NCBI RefSeq assembly: GCF_038784515.1
Contig: NZ_CP152376.1
Span: 1,054,001 to 1,118,000, forward strand
Direction of reading: 5' to 3'
DNA: 64,000 bases
Source: Rhodoferax sp. GW822-FHT02A01
GTDB lineage: Bacteria; Pseudomonadota; Gammaproteobacteria; Burkholderiales; Burkholderiaceae_C
In this document: positions 18,736-31,280 of the stretch, one piece after another
Layout: each line of letters opens with the position of its first letter
Numbering within the stretch: position 1 is the first letter of the stretch
The notes under the pieces: model-generated
Told to the model about the DNA's origin: nothing
The model's input: only the letters and a program-made list of their open reading frames with translations
Database searches by the model: none
Program-made: the position numbers and the translations under genes

Positions 18736-19635
18736 TCAGGCGGCAGGCTTGTCAGACAGGTTCTTCAGGTTTTCCTGCAGTTCCCGGCTCATGGGTGCAT
18801 TCAGGTTGATCCCCTTGGGGGGAATGGGCGACTGAAACCACTTCTTGTAGAGTTTGGTGAATTCGCCGCTTTTGACGAGGTTCGCAATGGTGGTGTCCAC
18901 CAGCTTCTTAAAGGCGGGGTCGTCTTTACGCAGCATGATGGCGTAAGGCTCCACCTGCAGCGCATCGCCCACCACTTCAAAATCAGCCGGGTTTGCGGCG
19001 CTGGCTTTGAGTCCATATAGCAGGATGTCATCCATGGCGAACGCCTGTGCCCGACCCGTTTGAACCATCAACAAGGATTCGGCGTGATCCTTTGCGGCCA
19101 ACAGATCAATGCCAAGTTTTTTTTCTTCGTTCAGATTGCGGATGACGCGAAAGTTGGTGGTCCCGGTAGTGGAGACAACAGGCTTCCCTTTCAAGTCATC
19201 CAGGGATTTGAAGGGCGCACCAGTCTTGATGATCAGACGCGTGCCAGTGTAGAAGTAGTTGGTGGCAAAGGCGACCTGTTTTTGACGCTCGCTGTTGTTG
19301 GTCGTCGATCCGCATTCGATATCAATGGTGCCGTTGGTCAGCAAGGGAATGCGGTTGGCCGGAGTGACCGGTTGCGGGGCCAGCTTCAGATCGCTGCGTT
19401 CAGTTACCTTGCGCACTTCCTCCACAATCCTGCCGCAGATTTCCCATCCGAACCCGGTAGGCTGTGCCTTATCGTCCAAATATGCAAAGGGAATGGAAGA
19501 CTCGCGATATCCCACGGCAATGGTGCCGCTTGCCTTCACCTTGTCCAAGGTGGTGGTGGTTTGTGCGTGCACGCACAGCACGGCCGACATGGACAACGCC
19601 GATACGGTTGCGAAAGTGGAAATACGAGAATGCAT
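18736..19635 (-). CDS. gltI: glutamate/aspartate-binding periplasmic protein GltI
   Basis: About 299 aa from ATG 19635, preceded by AAGGAGCAGCGT. The signal peptide ends near CVHAQ. The mature protein closely follows GltI: VGYRESSIPFAYLDD, RIPLLTNGTIDIECGSTTNN, SERQKQVAFATNYF, AFAMDDILLYGL and MLRKDDPAFKKLVD, ending KKWFQSPIPPKGINLN. It captures glutamate/aspartate for GltJKL. It is the first gene of the six-gene operon, so the main promoter should lie in the upstream region. Confidence 0.93.
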   Translation of the reverse strand: MHSRISTFATVSALSMSAVLCVHAQTTTTLDKVKASGTIAVGYRESSIPFAYLDDKAQPTGFGWEICGRIVEEVRKVTERSDLKLAPQPVTPANRIPLLTNGTIDIECGSTTNNSERQKQVAFATNYFYTGTRLIIKTGAPFKSLDDLKGKPVVSTTGTTNFRVIRNLNEEKKLGIDLLAAKDHAESLLMVQTGRAQAFAMDDILLYGLKASAANPADFEVVGDALQVEPYAIMLRKDDPAFKKLVDTTIANLVKSGEFTKLYKKWFQSPIPPKGINLNAPMSRELQENLKNLSDKPAA

Positions 19636-20117
19636 ACGCTGCTCCTTGGGGGTGTGGAAGACGAACAAATGACAATGCAAATGCTATGGATCTTCTGCAG
19701 GAGTAGTTATCGCAATTGCGATGAGTCCTATTAGTTCACCTAATGGGCAATGATGGCAATTGCGAACGTTTTAGGCTGTGAACTCGCCGATCTGACACCG
19801 GCCAATAGCCATCAACGGCTGCACAAAGGTTGCTAGCAGCCTCAATTTAATAGGTGCGTTTGCAGCCTTCTTCAGCCGCTTCCGTGTTCAACCGGTTGCA
19901 CTTGTCGATAGTGGCGTCCAGATCGAATCAGACTGGTACAACGGCAGGTCTCCGGATGTAATTTCGTGTATTTCTTTGACCGCAATGGGCACACATCCGC
20001 CCCTCCCCGATGACTGCAGTCCGGAACGGTGATTTCAATGTCAGTTTCATGACTGACCGGCCAGGAACCTCAATTTCAGGTGCCGACCAGTTGCCAGTAT
20101 TCACCAACGTTCGCTCA
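19636..20117 (-). other. gene-free region upstream of gltI
   Basis: 482 bases between the cupin stop and gltI. The part next to gltI should hold its promoter. A 56-codon open minus-strand stretch near 19930-20100 (NWSAPEIEVPGR and CAHCGQRN) lacks a good start and I do not recognise it; it may be a gene remnant. Confidence 0.35.
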
Positions 20118-23033
<2,916 letters not shown>

Positions 23034-23037
<4 letters not shown>

Positions 23038-23618
23038 ACGCTACTGACTCCTAAACTGCGACGCACTTCGAGCGCAGGCGACAAAGAGAGCTTCACAATC
23101 AAATCCGAAAGACTGTTCAGAGAAACGTCATGTCCTTTGAATGGTTCACCTTTTTGCGTGAGCTGGTAATCCGCCGCCGCATCGTGGGTAAACCAGCCGG
23201 GGCGCAGAATGGTGTAGTCCAAATCGGAGGCTTCGATCAAGGCCGCTGCATCGCGGTATGGATCCAACACGCTTCGGTAGCGTTCACCCGGCACCTCGCC
23301 ATAAATACCCATTGAGCTGATGAAGATCAGGCGTTTGAGACCCACCACTCCCATCGCCGTAATGATGGTGCGCGCCAGCGTCGTCATGTCACCGGCGAGG
23401 TTGACGTAAACCACGTCCTGTCCGCGCATGGCAGCTTCGAGCGCGCTGCGATCCAGCACGTCGCCTTCAATGACCCTGACGCGCTTCGGGTCCGGGTTGG
23501 TGATTCGTTTGGCGCGGCGCAAGTAAAGGGTGAGCTCCACTGATTCCCGCTGCAAAAAGACGGGAATGGTGTGGCGCGCCAACTGGCCGTTGGCGCCGAG
23601 GATCAGGATGCGGGTCAC
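23034..23618 (-). CDS. NAD(P)-binding atypical short-chain dehydrogenase
   Basis: 194 aa, shorter than classical SDRs. The Rossmann start is RILILGANGQLARHTIPVFL. Later come VIEGDVLDRSALEAAMRGQD and DLDYTILRPGWF, typical of atypical SDR/NmrA-like NAD(P)H-binding proteins. The usual YxxxK is not evident, so it may bind the cofactor without classical catalysis. Lies between the alcohol dehydrogenase (43 bp) and the MFS gene (4-bp overlap). Confidence 0.85.
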
Positions 23619-23661
23619 GATGATTTGTCCCTGTCAATTCAATCGGGTGATTGCGTTGCAA

Positions 23662-24810
23662 TCACAGGGCGCGTTTCAAAATTTCGGTCAGCACTTCGGG
23701 CGTGTAGGTCTCGGCCAGGCCGAACCACTGCGCATTGCCGCGCAGGTTGTCGAGGATGGCCGGCAAATCTGCTTCGGTGATGCGCAGTTGGGACAGTCGC
23801 GTGGGCGTGCCGATCTTGTCGAACCACTTCTCCAGCGCGGCGATGCCCTGCTCTGCCGTTGCAAGTCCGAAGATTTGCTGTGCAAAGCGGTCGAACTGTG
23901 CCGCGTTGCGTCCGTGGTACCACTTCATCCAGGCCGGCATCACTACAGAAAGACCAGCACCATGCGGGACGTTGAACAGTGCGGAAAGCGAGTGTTCAAT
24001 CATGTGGTTGGGGTAGCTAAAGCCTGCCGTTCCGGCATAGGTAATGCCGTTAAGCGCCAACGTCGCGGCCCAGGCGAACTCAGCGCGGGCGTCGTAGTCG
24101 GCTGGATTTGCCAACAGCGCATTCGTTGTCTCCATCACCGTAGTAATGACGGACTCGATCAGACGGGACTGGATCTTCGGCTGCACCGTGGCGGTGAAGT
24201 AGCCCTCGATCGAATGGGCGATGATATCTGCGGCGGAATACACGAGGTAGTCCCGCGAAACGGTCTGCATCAGTGCCGGATTGACGATCGAGACCTTGGG
24301 GAAGGTATGCACCGAGTTGATCGCAAACTTTTCTTTGGTCGCTTCGTTTGTGACGACTGCGCCCGAATTCATCTCGCTGCCTGTGGCTGCCAGTGTGAGA
24401 ATCGCAAAGACGGGCAATGCAGTTTCGATCTGACCCTTTCCGATAAACAAGTCCCACACCTCGCCCTGATATAGGGTGCCAGCGGCAATGGCTTTGGAGC
24501 TGTCGAGCACAGAGCCTCCGCCCACACTCAACACGGCTTCCACTTTTTGTTCGCGCGCCAGGAGGATCGCCTCGCGCACCTTGGAGATCACCGGATTGCT
24601 GACAATTCCGCCGCATTCGACGAAGGCGATGCCTTCTTTGTTGAGGCTCTTCGCGATGCTGGCGAACAGCCCGTCGTTCTTGATGCGCTCGCTGCCGTAC
24701 GTCAGCAGCACTTTCTTGATGCCATGCGCAGAGAGGATTGCGCCAATCAGTTGTTCCTTGCCCTTGCCGAATTCGACCTTGGTTGGGTTGTAAAAGCTGA
24801 AGTTGTCCAT
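23662..24810 (-). CDS. iron-containing alcohol dehydrogenase (YqhD-like)
   Basis: About 382 aa from ATG 24810, 6 bases after AAAGGA; a longer frame to 24900 lacks a site. Type III Fe-ADH fold: SFYNPTKVEFGKGKEQLIG, VLSVGGGSVLDSSKAIAAG for the dinucleotide, TLAATGSEMNSGAVVTNEAT, and metal ligands in HSIEGYF, YPNHMIEHSLSAL and FNVPHGAGLSVV. Similar to NADPH-dependent aldehyde reductases of the YqhD type. First gene of the minus-strand operon, divergent from the LysR gene at 24949. Confidence 0.92.
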   Translation of the reverse strand: MDNFSFYNPTKVEFGKGKEQLIGAILSAHGIKKVLLTYGSERIKNDGLFASIAKSLNKEGIAFVECGGIVSNPVISKVREAILLAREQKVEAVLSVGGGSVLDSSKAIAAGTLYQGEVWDLFIGKGQIETALPVFAILTLAATGSEMNSGAVVTNEATKEKFAINSVHTFPKVSIVNPALMQTVSRDYLVYSAADIIAHSIEGYFTATVQPKIQSRLIESVITTVMETTNALLANPADYDARAEFAWAATLALNGITYAGTAGFSYPNHMIEHSLSALFNVPHGAGLSVVMPAWMKWYHGRNAAQFDRFAQQIFGLATAEQGIAALEKWFDKIGTPTRLSQLRITEADLPAILDNLRGNAQWFGLAETYTPEVLTEILKRAL

Positions 24811-24881
24811 TGGATTGTCCTTTGTTGGGTGGGATGCAAACGGGCTGTTTGCCAATGGGGTGAACTGTAGGCAGCTGATAA

Positions 24882-24897
24882 ACATCTGACTAGATGT
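24882..24897. promoter_or_regulatory. palindromic operator between alcohol dehydrogenase and LysR genes
   Basis: ACATCT-GACT-AGATGT, a perfect 6-bp inverted repeat with a 4-base spacer. It lies 72 bp before the dehydrogenase start and 51 bp before the LysR start. Position and symmetry fit a LysR-family binding site controlling both directions. Binding is inferred. Confidence 0.6.
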
Positions 24898-24948
24898 CAA
24901 AATGCGGATTAACTTACAACCAGATGATGAAAATCAGGGGAATAACGC

Positions 24949-25908
24949 ATGATCAACGAGTTGCGCTCCATCACCACTTTCGTCCGCACCGCCGAACTGG
25001 GAAGCCTCAGCAAGGCTGCAGAAGTTCAGCAGATTTCGCCGCAAGCGGCGAGCAAGGCGCTTGGCCAACTGGAGACCCATCTGGGCGTGCGCTTGTTCCA
25101 CAGAACCACGCGCAGCATGTCGTTGACCGAGGAAGGGCAACGGTTTCTGGAGGCTGCGCAGCCTTCCCTGATGGGGCTACAGCAAGCACTGTTGGGCGTG
25201 CGTCAGACACGCGAAGACATATCCGGTCCGCTGCGCATCGTTGGACCGCGTACGGTAGTCCAACCCATACTGGGCCCTGTACTCGATGAATACAGTCGTC
25301 TGTATCCCGATGTTCAGCCGGACGTACAGCTAGATGATCGCATTGGCAATTGGGTTGAGGATCGCGTTGATATAGGATTTCGCCTAGGACAAGCGCCACA
25401 GGAAGGCTTGATCGCTCGCAGACTGTTCCCGCTGCAATTGATCATTTGCGCCAGTCCGGCCTATCTGCGCAAGCACGGTGTGCCACGGCAGTTGCATGAT
25501 TTGAGCAAGCATCGCTGCAGCGCATTTCGCAGCAGCAACAACGGCCGAATCGCTCCGTGGCGCGTGCAAGTCGGTGAGGCCATTCAGGACCAGCACGTCA
25601 CTCCGGCCTTTTCCACCAATGATGAAGATTTTGAATTGCGCACCGCTATGACCGGCACCATCATCGCGCAATTCGCGGCACCTACCGTGGCATCACATAT
25701 TCGGTCTGGTCGGCTGGTGCCGCTGCTACTAGAGCACGTCAGCGATGCTTATAGTCTTTATTTGTACTACGGCAGCCGGACGGCGCAACCGGCAAGGGTG
25801 CGCTGTTTTATTGATCTTGCTGTTGAGCGCTTAACCAACAGCAAAGATTTCATCCTTGGTAAAGAAGAGCTGACGCTCGCCCACACCAAAGGAATCGAAA
25901 CGCTTTAG
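24949..25908 (+). CDS. LysR-family transcriptional regulator
   Basis: 319 aa. The HTH spans residues 1-60 (INELRSITTFVRTAELGSLS, then QISPQAASKALGQLETHLGV), followed by the effector-binding domain with PLRIVGPRTVVQPILGPVL, EDRVDIGFRLGQAP and LIICASPAYLRKHG. Divergent from the alcohol-dehydrogenase/MFS/AKR operon with a palindrome in the shared region, so it probably controls that operon. Confidence 0.92.
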   Translation: MINELRSITTFVRTAELGSLSKAAEVQQISPQAASKALGQLETHLGVRLFHRTTRSMSLTEEGQRFLEAAQPSLMGLQQALLGVRQTREDISGPLRIVGPRTVVQPILGPVLDEYSRLYPDVQPDVQLDDRIGNWVEDRVDIGFRLGQAPQEGLIARRLFPLQLIICASPAYLRKHGVPRQLHDLSKHRCSAFRSSNNGRIAPWRVQVGEAIQDQHVTPAFSTNDEDFELRTAMTGTIIAQFAAPTVASHIRSGRLVPLLLEHVSDAYSLYLYYGSRTAQPARVRCFIDLAVERLTNSKDFILGKEELTLAHTKGIETL

Positions 25909-26433
25909 CCACTTTGCGAGCACTTGAGCGGCGACTAACGGGCGCTGAATTCGAGTGGTGCTACACCCGCTAAGGGCACACTGGCGCTACTCGCCAAGGT
26001 CAGCAATCTGGCAATCTGATTTGAACGGCAGCTTTGGGTAAGGTCGATTTGGCGCCTATTCAGGAGTCGACCACAAACAGTCATTCCCCAATGGCCGGTT
26101 TGGCGCAGTGGATATGCCTAACGCCACTTATCTTCACAACAGTCAATCATCGCTGACGACTTCGTGCCCAAACCGGCTTTACAAGGCAGTACTTATATCG
26201 GCAGAACTTCAGCGTATCCAGTCATAGAGACTTGCGATCTGCCCGCTCCATAGCAGTCATGCGCAACCTAGGAGTGGCCGGCAACTTTTTGGCAGCCAAC
26301 CTATCAAGCTGGCCGTCGTGTGATGACCAGTACCTGGCGAATGACCGATATCTGGAGCCTAAAATTGATTGTGGGTGTTGCTGGAGACTGGTCGTTTCAA
26401 AAGTACGAATATCCAATGGACGCCGTCCTCCAA
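25909..26433 (+). other. gene-free region with dispersed repeat
   Basis: 525 bases between LysR and eutC stops. Only short frames without ribosome-binding sites are present. It holds one copy of an 18-bp sequence at 25935-25952 repeated exactly at 36429, and a GAACGGCAGCTTTGGGTAAG segment at 26023 resembling one at 36613. Confidence 0.5.
25935..25952 (+). repeat. dispersed 18-bp repeat, copy 1
   Basis: CTAACGGGCGCTGAATTC, identical to 36429-36446. Both copies lie in long intergenic regions 10.5 kb apart that flank the eut/ABC locus, on the same strand. Possibly the conserved end of an intergenic repeat family. Confidence 0.7.
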
Positions 26434-27222
26434 TTACGACGGCAGTATGTGCGCTTGTCCTACTGGTGCCGGGATTGACGCTGTTTCGCTCTCGTCTTTA
26501 AGGCGCACCCCCGTCGCTTCAAGTTGATTTGCTGCCGTGATAAGCCAAGCAATTTTTGCTGCCGCTTCCGTGACAGCCAGCCCATCGGATCGGATGTTCG
26601 ACACGCAGTTGCGTTCAGCATCACTGCGCCCGACGTGTGGCGTCCAGGTCAGGTAGGCGCCAAGACTGTCGGACGAAGAGAGTCCCGGACGCTCACCCAA
26701 TAGCATTACAACAAGGCGGGTGCGCAGCAGCTCGCCAATCTCGTCGCCAAGCGCAACGCGCGCCTGATGCGCCAGTACGACCGGTCCGATCCGTAGTCCG
26801 GCAACTTCCATGCGTGGTCGCAGTTCAAGCAACAATGCCTGGGCATTGCGATGCACAGCCTTTGATGACAGGCCGTCCCCAACCACAAACAATACATCGG
26901 AAGCGGACGTTTCGATCGAGGTCAGCAGTTCCCGACTTCGCATCGACAGCCTCCGCCCGAAGTCGGGTCGACGCAGGTAGGTTGCGCGGTCAACTGCTGC
27001 GCTCTCAACCTCGATCGTCTCGAATCCGTTTGCCAGCAGATTCTGTTGAATGGCGCAGGCATCAAACGGTAGGTGTACCGCGTCGCGCGCTTGGGCATGC
27101 GCGACGCCAAACCTTAGTAACTCCGTCGTCGGAAGACTTGCTCCGCTGCGACCAAGCGCAATGCGTGCATTGGTATGCGTGCGCAATTCAGTCCATGGAT
27201 CGGGTGGGGTAATGCTGTTCAT
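26434..27222 (-). CDS. eutC: ethanolamine ammonia-lyase small subunit
   Basis: About 262 aa from ATG 27222 behind AAGG; an overlapping TTG upstream is less likely. EutC features: PWTELRTHTNARIALGRSG at the start, RPDFGRRLSMRSRELL, DVLFVVGDGLSSKAVHRNAQ, VLAHQARVALGDEIGELL, LLGERPGLSSSDSLGAYLTW and the late NCVSNIRSDGL. With EutB it forms the adenosylcobalamin-dependent lyase that converts ethanolamine to acetaldehyde and ammonia. No microcompartment shell or reactivase gene is visible here. It follows eutB directly. Confidence 0.93.
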   Translation of the reverse strand: MNSITPPDPWTELRTHTNARIALGRSGASLPTTELLRFGVAHAQARDAVHLPFDACAIQQNLLANGFETIEVESAAVDRATYLRRPDFGRRLSMRSRELLTSIETSASDVLFVVGDGLSSKAVHRNAQALLLELRPRMEVAGLRIGPVVLAHQARVALGDEIGELLRTRLVVMLLGERPGLSSSDSLGAYLTWTPHVGRSDAERNCVSNIRSDGLAVTEAAAKIAWLITAANQLEATGVRLKDESETASIPAPVGQAHILPS

Positions 27223-27233
27223 AGGCCTTCGTA

Positions 27234-28622
27234 TCAAGGTGATGCGACATGCATTCCGCCTAGGAGTGGGTGGCGCAGCTTTGCTGGGAGTAGCCTTCCA
27301 GAAGTGTCCAGAAGGCCGATGCGTTGCAGCCAGTCTTCAAATTCTGGGGCATGACGCAAGCCCAGAACTTCGCGTAGATAAAGCGCGTCGTGAAACGATG
27401 TGCTCTGGTAGTTGAGCATGATGTCGTCGGCGCCTGGAACACCCATCGTAAAGTTCACACCAGCAGTGCCGAGCAGTGTCATAAGACTGTCCATGTCATC
27501 AGAGTCGGTTTCGGCGTGATTTGTGTAGCAGACGTCGCACCCCAGTGGAAGGCCGAGTAGCTTGCCGCAGAAGTGGTCTTCCAGGCCTGCCCGAATGATT
27601 TGCCGACCGTCGTATAGATACTCTGGACCAATAAAACCCACCACGGTATTAGTTAAAAAAGGGTTGAACGCCCGTGCCACCGCGTATCCGCGCGCTTCGC
27701 AAGTCTGCTGGTCGACCCCGTGATGTGCGCCAGCCGAAAGAGCCGAACCCTGCCCCGTTTCGAAATACATCACGTTGCTTCCCACCGTGCCGCGGTTGAG
27801 AGACAACGCGGCGTCGTGTGCCTCACGCAAGAGTGCGAGGTTGATGCCGAAGCTGGCATTGGCTTTTTCGGTGCCAGCTACTGACTGAAATACCAGATCC
27901 ACCGGCGCACCGGCCTCGATCATGCGCAAGGTATTGGTCACATGCGTCAGAACACAGCTTTGGGTCGGGATCTCGTAGTGCTCAATCACGTCCGCCATCA
28001 TCGCAACCAGTGAAGTGAGCACATTTATGTTATCGCTGGCCGGGTTTATTCCAATCATGGCATCACCGCAGCCGTAGAGGAGGCCGTCCAGCATCGACGC
28101 CGCAATACCTCGGATGTCGTCGGTTGGATGATTTGGCTGGAGCCGTACGGCAAGTCGACCCGGTAAACCGATAGTGTTTCGGAACTGGGTAATGACGCGA
28201 CATTTACGCGCTACCAAAATCAGATCCTGGTTACGCATGAGCTTGCTGACAGCGGCAACCATCTCCGGAGTCAGACCAGGGGCCAGCGCACTCAATATCT
28301 CGCCGGTTGTCGAATTGGACAATAGCCAGTCTCTAAAATCGCCCACAGTTAGGTGAGCGACCTTGGTAAAAGCCGACGCATCGTGCGAATCGATGATCAA
28401 TCGTGTTACCTCGTCCTCTTCGTAAGGGACGACTGGTTGGTGTAAGAAGGTTTGGAGTGGCAAGTCGGCCAACGCATACTTTGCCGCCATGCGTTGTTCT
28501 TCTGAATCGGCGCCAATTCCAGCCAACTGGTCGCCTGAGCGTTGCGGAGTAGCCTTGGCCAATAGCGACTTCAGATCCTCAAAGCGGTGGATGTTTCCTG
28601 CCAAAGTGTGGGTGTAAGCCAT
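27234..28622 (-). CDS. eutB: ethanolamine ammonia-lyase large subunit
   Basis: 462 aa, near the usual length. Catalytic TIM-barrel subunit with GRLAVRLQPNHPTDDIRGIA, DAMIGINPASDNIN, QSVAGTEKANASFGINLALL, MYFETGQGSALSAGAHHGVD, TVVGFIGPEYLYDGRQIIRA and CDVCYTNHAETDSDDMDSLM. It supplies the ethanolamine and B12 sites. Organised with eutC downstream and an FAD oxidase 21 bp upstream in one transcription unit, next to a divergent amine-type ABC importer. Confidence 0.95.
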   Translation of the reverse strand: MAYTHTLAGNIHRFEDLKSLLAKATPQRSGDQLAGIGADSEEQRMAAKYALADLPLQTFLHQPVVPYEEDEVTRLIIDSHDASAFTKVAHLTVGDFRDWLLSNSTTGEILSALAPGLTPEMVAAVSKLMRNQDLILVARKCRVITQFRNTIGLPGRLAVRLQPNHPTDDIRGIAASMLDGLLYGCGDAMIGINPASDNINVLTSLVAMMADVIEHYEIPTQSCVLTHVTNTLRMIEAGAPVDLVFQSVAGTEKANASFGINLALLREAHDAALSLNRGTVGSNVMYFETGQGSALSAGAHHGVDQQTCEARGYAVARAFNPFLTNTVVGFIGPEYLYDGRQIIRAGLEDHFCGKLLGLPLGCDVCYTNHAETDSDDMDSLMTLLGTAGVNFTMGVPGADDIMLNYQSTSFHDALYLREVLGLRHAPEFEDWLQRIGLLDTSGRLLPAKLRHPLLGGMHVASP

Positions 28623-28643
28623 GTCACTCTTTCTTGTAAAGTC

Positions 28644-29882
28644 TCAATGGCTAAAACGCTGAGGTGAACAAGCAGCGGGCGCATTGGCTCGGCCGCTAAC
28701 CTCAGCAGCTACAAGGTCGGCCGTGACAGTTGCTAAGGTGAGCCCCAGATGCCCGTGCCCGAAGGCCAAGATGGCTGCAGGCACACCTCGTGCACGTCCA
28801 ATCACTGGAACAGAGTCCGGCATCGAAGGCCGAAATCCCATCCACTCAGAAGTGACTGTGGGTAGGTCAGGGAATAGTACACGTGCACCCCTGTCAAGTA
28901 GCGCCCATTGCCGAGGGTTTGCGGGGCGGGCGAGACCGCCGAGCTCAACGGTACCTGCTACACGCAGGCGGCCTTCCATCGGCGTTATGTAGAAGCCCCG
29001 TTCAACTGGGCATATCGGACGTCGCAGTGGTAGCTTGTCCAAGGTATATTCGACGTGGTAGCCGCGTTCGGTATCCAGAGGCACCTGTTCGCCAGCTTGC
29101 AGCGCCAGTTCACGGGAATGCGCACCAGCCGCGATAATCACAGTTTCGCTGCGTATTGAATCGTGGCGATTTTCGTAAGCGATTTCCAGAACTGCACCAT
29201 TTCCCTCCTTCTTCAGTCCAGTCACTTTTGCGCGCAGGTGATATGCGCCGCCTCGCATGACTTGTCTATACATTTGTTGCATCAACTTAGCGGGTGAAGT
29301 GATATGAACGGCATCAGGGAAAAATAGGCCGTGGCGCGAATGATGCGCGACGGCCGGTTCTAGTGTGGAAACCTCATTGGGAGAAAGTAGTTGCTGATGT
29401 ATGCCAAGGCGCTCACGCAGCCGGAAATCAAAGGCGCGGGGTGATGGTGCTTGGCGATAAAGGTAGAGGCATCCTTCACGACGGATTAGCTCTTCGCAAC
29501 GTAGCGCGCGCCAACGTCGATCCCAAGACGGGCCGACTTGGGTCAATAGCGTAGCCAAGGTATTTGCACTTGCATTTGCTGCACTCGGAGTTGATGCACG
29601 TACGAAGCGCCACAACCATGGCATCAACGATGGTAACGCCTCCATAGGCATCGAAAACGGACTGTCACTGTCTAGTAGTAGGCGCGGCAGGGCTCGGAGA
29701 ACATCTGGTGTGCCCACAGGTACACAGCCGTATCCTGCGATTGTGCCGGCGTTGCCAAACGACGCACCGCTGCCCGGTTCGGCGGGGTCGATAAGTAGTA
29801 CCTGCCTACCATCGTCCTGCAGGCGCAAGGCGATGGCCAATCCAATGACACCGGCGCCAATAATGGTGACCGAATGATTCAT
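28644..29882 (-). CDS. FAD-dependent D-amino-acid dehydrogenase/amine oxidase (DadA-like)
   Basis: 412 aa, DAO family. FAD-binding GXGXXG as TIIGAGVIGLAIALRLQDDG at the N-terminus, GASFGNAGTIAGYG after it, TVIIAAGAHSREL in the middle, and the C-terminal FRPSMPDSVPVIGRARG and FGHGHLGLTLATVTADLVAA. Close to DadA-type dehydrogenases, which oxidise amino groups to imines and then oxo acids. Being in an operon with eutBC and accompanied by a RidA gene suggests an amine or amino-alcohol-derived substrate. The exact substrate cannot be read. Confidence 0.88.
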   Translation of the reverse strand: MNHSVTIIGAGVIGLAIALRLQDDGRQVLLIDPAEPGSGASFGNAGTIAGYGCVPVGTPDVLRALPRLLLDSDSPFSMPMEALPSLMPWLWRFVRASTPSAANASANTLATLLTQVGPSWDRRWRALRCEELIRREGCLYLYRQAPSPRAFDFRLRERLGIHQQLLSPNEVSTLEPAVAHHSRHGLFFPDAVHITSPAKLMQQMYRQVMRGGAYHLRAKVTGLKKEGNGAVLEIAYENRHDSIRSETVIIAAGAHSRELALQAGEQVPLDTERGYHVEYTLDKLPLRRPICPVERGFYITPMEGRLRVAGTVELGGLARPANPRQWALLDRGARVLFPDLPTVTSEWMGFRPSMPDSVPVIGRARGVPAAILAFGHGHLGLTLATVTADLVAAEVSGRANAPAACSPQRFSH

Positions 29883-29891
29883 CGTGAGCTC

Positions 29892-31280
29892 TCAGACGAG
29901 GCTTGGAACATGCCGCTCGCCACTTTTCATGACTTGGACCAGGACTTCCAGTGCGCGCTGTAGGTCACTGCGAGAGCGAGCGGCGGCCAGGTTTACGCGT
30001 ACAGCGTGTGGTGCTGCATGCTGTCCAATTGCAAATGCTTCGGCCGCCATTACTGCTACACCTTGCGTACGTGCCACGGCAGCGAACGCGTTTGCGCGCC
30101 AAGGAGATGGTAACTTTATCCAAGCATGGGGGGATGCTTCTCCTGATTGGAAGTCGAAGCCAGCAAGGGCTTCTTGTAAGAGCAATTGTCGGGCCCTTAG
30201 CTCGCCCGTTTGGGCTGCGACGATTTGGTCCAGCGTGCCATCCTCTATCAAACGCGTTGCAACTAGTGCTGTCAGTGGGGCAATACTCCAGCACGCCACG
30301 CGCTGCATCGCGGCAATATCGCCAACCAGTGCCGTCGGGGCGATGGCGACGCCAAAGCGCAGACCTGGCGCAACAGTTTTGGACATTCCAGTGACGTAGA
30401 CTGTCCGCTCCGGACAAATCCGAGCAAATGCCGGTGGAGCATCTGAAACAAGAGGACGGTAGACGTCGTCCTCGACGATTAACAAATCGTGGCGTCTAGC
30501 AATTTCGGAAATGTGGCCGCGTCGTTCCAACGTCATTGTGATGGCGGTTGGATTTTGCAGGCAAGGTACAACGAACAACGCCCGTGGCCGGTGCTCATTG
30601 CATGCGTTTTCCAATGCATCCGGACGCAAACCATCCTGATCCATTTCCACCGGTTGCAGGACAAGATTGAGGGTGCGACACAACGCGGTCATGCCTTGGT
30701 AAGTAACCGCGTCCGCCAAAACCACATCGCCTGGGCGAGCAATCGCGCCAAACACCGAACTTAGTGCGCTTTGTGCTCCTTGCGCAATAACGATTCGTCC
30801 CGGATCTCGTTCACCTAATACGGGTTCTAACCATGTCGCCACAGCCTCGCGCGCCCAGGACGGGCCTTCGGGAGCATGAAAGTCCTGTAGGTCGGCGTAA
30901 CGCGGGTCCTTCGGCAATTTTGGAAGAAAGCGTGCCAATGCCTCAAGGTAATCGGTGGTGGCTGGGCGGTTGACACTCAAATCAATGAGACCTGGCTCAC
31001 GCTCCGGTGCCGACACAAATGCCAGCTCTTCCGCAAGGCCAGTAACCACCGATCCGCGCCCGGGACGACTGGCAACCACTCCTCGTCTTTGTAGCGTCGC
31101 GAAGGCGCGGGTGATCGTGGTCAGGTTGACACCCAGTATTCGAGCGAACTCCCGCTGCGGAGGAAGGTGCTCGCCTGGCTTCAACTGCCCGACTGTTACT
31201 CGACGCTCTATCTCGTCAGCCAACTGTTGATAAATCGCCCCGCCATCATGGGCCGGTGTGAAGTCATTGAAGGATTGCAT
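29892..31280 (-). CDS. MocR-type GntR/aminotransferase regulator
   Basis: About 462 aa from ATG 31280; an in-frame upstream start lacks support. N-terminal GntR winged HTH (GGAIYQQLADEIERRVTVGQ, then REFARILGVNLTTITRAFATL). A fold-type-I aminotransferase domain follows with EDDVYRPLV and the PLP lysine context TGMSKTVAPGLRFG. MocR regulators use bound PLP and often an amino substrate to control nearby genes. It is the first gene of the minus-strand eut unit and is divergent from the ABC importer, and the intervening region carries repeated TTGTAT/ATACAA sequences. Confidence 0.92.
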   Translation of the reverse strand: MQSFNDFTPAHDGGAIYQQLADEIERRVTVGQLKPGEHLPPQREFARILGVNLTTITRAFATLQRRGVVASRPGRGSVVTGLAEELAFVSAPEREPGLIDLSVNRPATTDYLEALARFLPKLPKDPRYADLQDFHAPEGPSWAREAVATWLEPVLGERDPGRIVIAQGAQSALSSVFGAIARPGDVVLADAVTYQGMTALCRTLNLVLQPVEMDQDGLRPDALENACNEHRPRALFVVPCLQNPTAITMTLERRGHISEIARRHDLLIVEDDVYRPLVSDAPPAFARICPERTVYVTGMSKTVAPGLRFGVAIAPTALVGDIAAMQRVACWSIAPLTALVATRLIEDGTLDQIVAAQTGELRARQLLLQEALAGFDFQSGEASPHAWIKLPSPWRANAFAAVARTQGVAVMAAEAFAIGQHAAPHAVRVNLAAARSRSDLQRALEVLVQVMKSGERHVPSLV

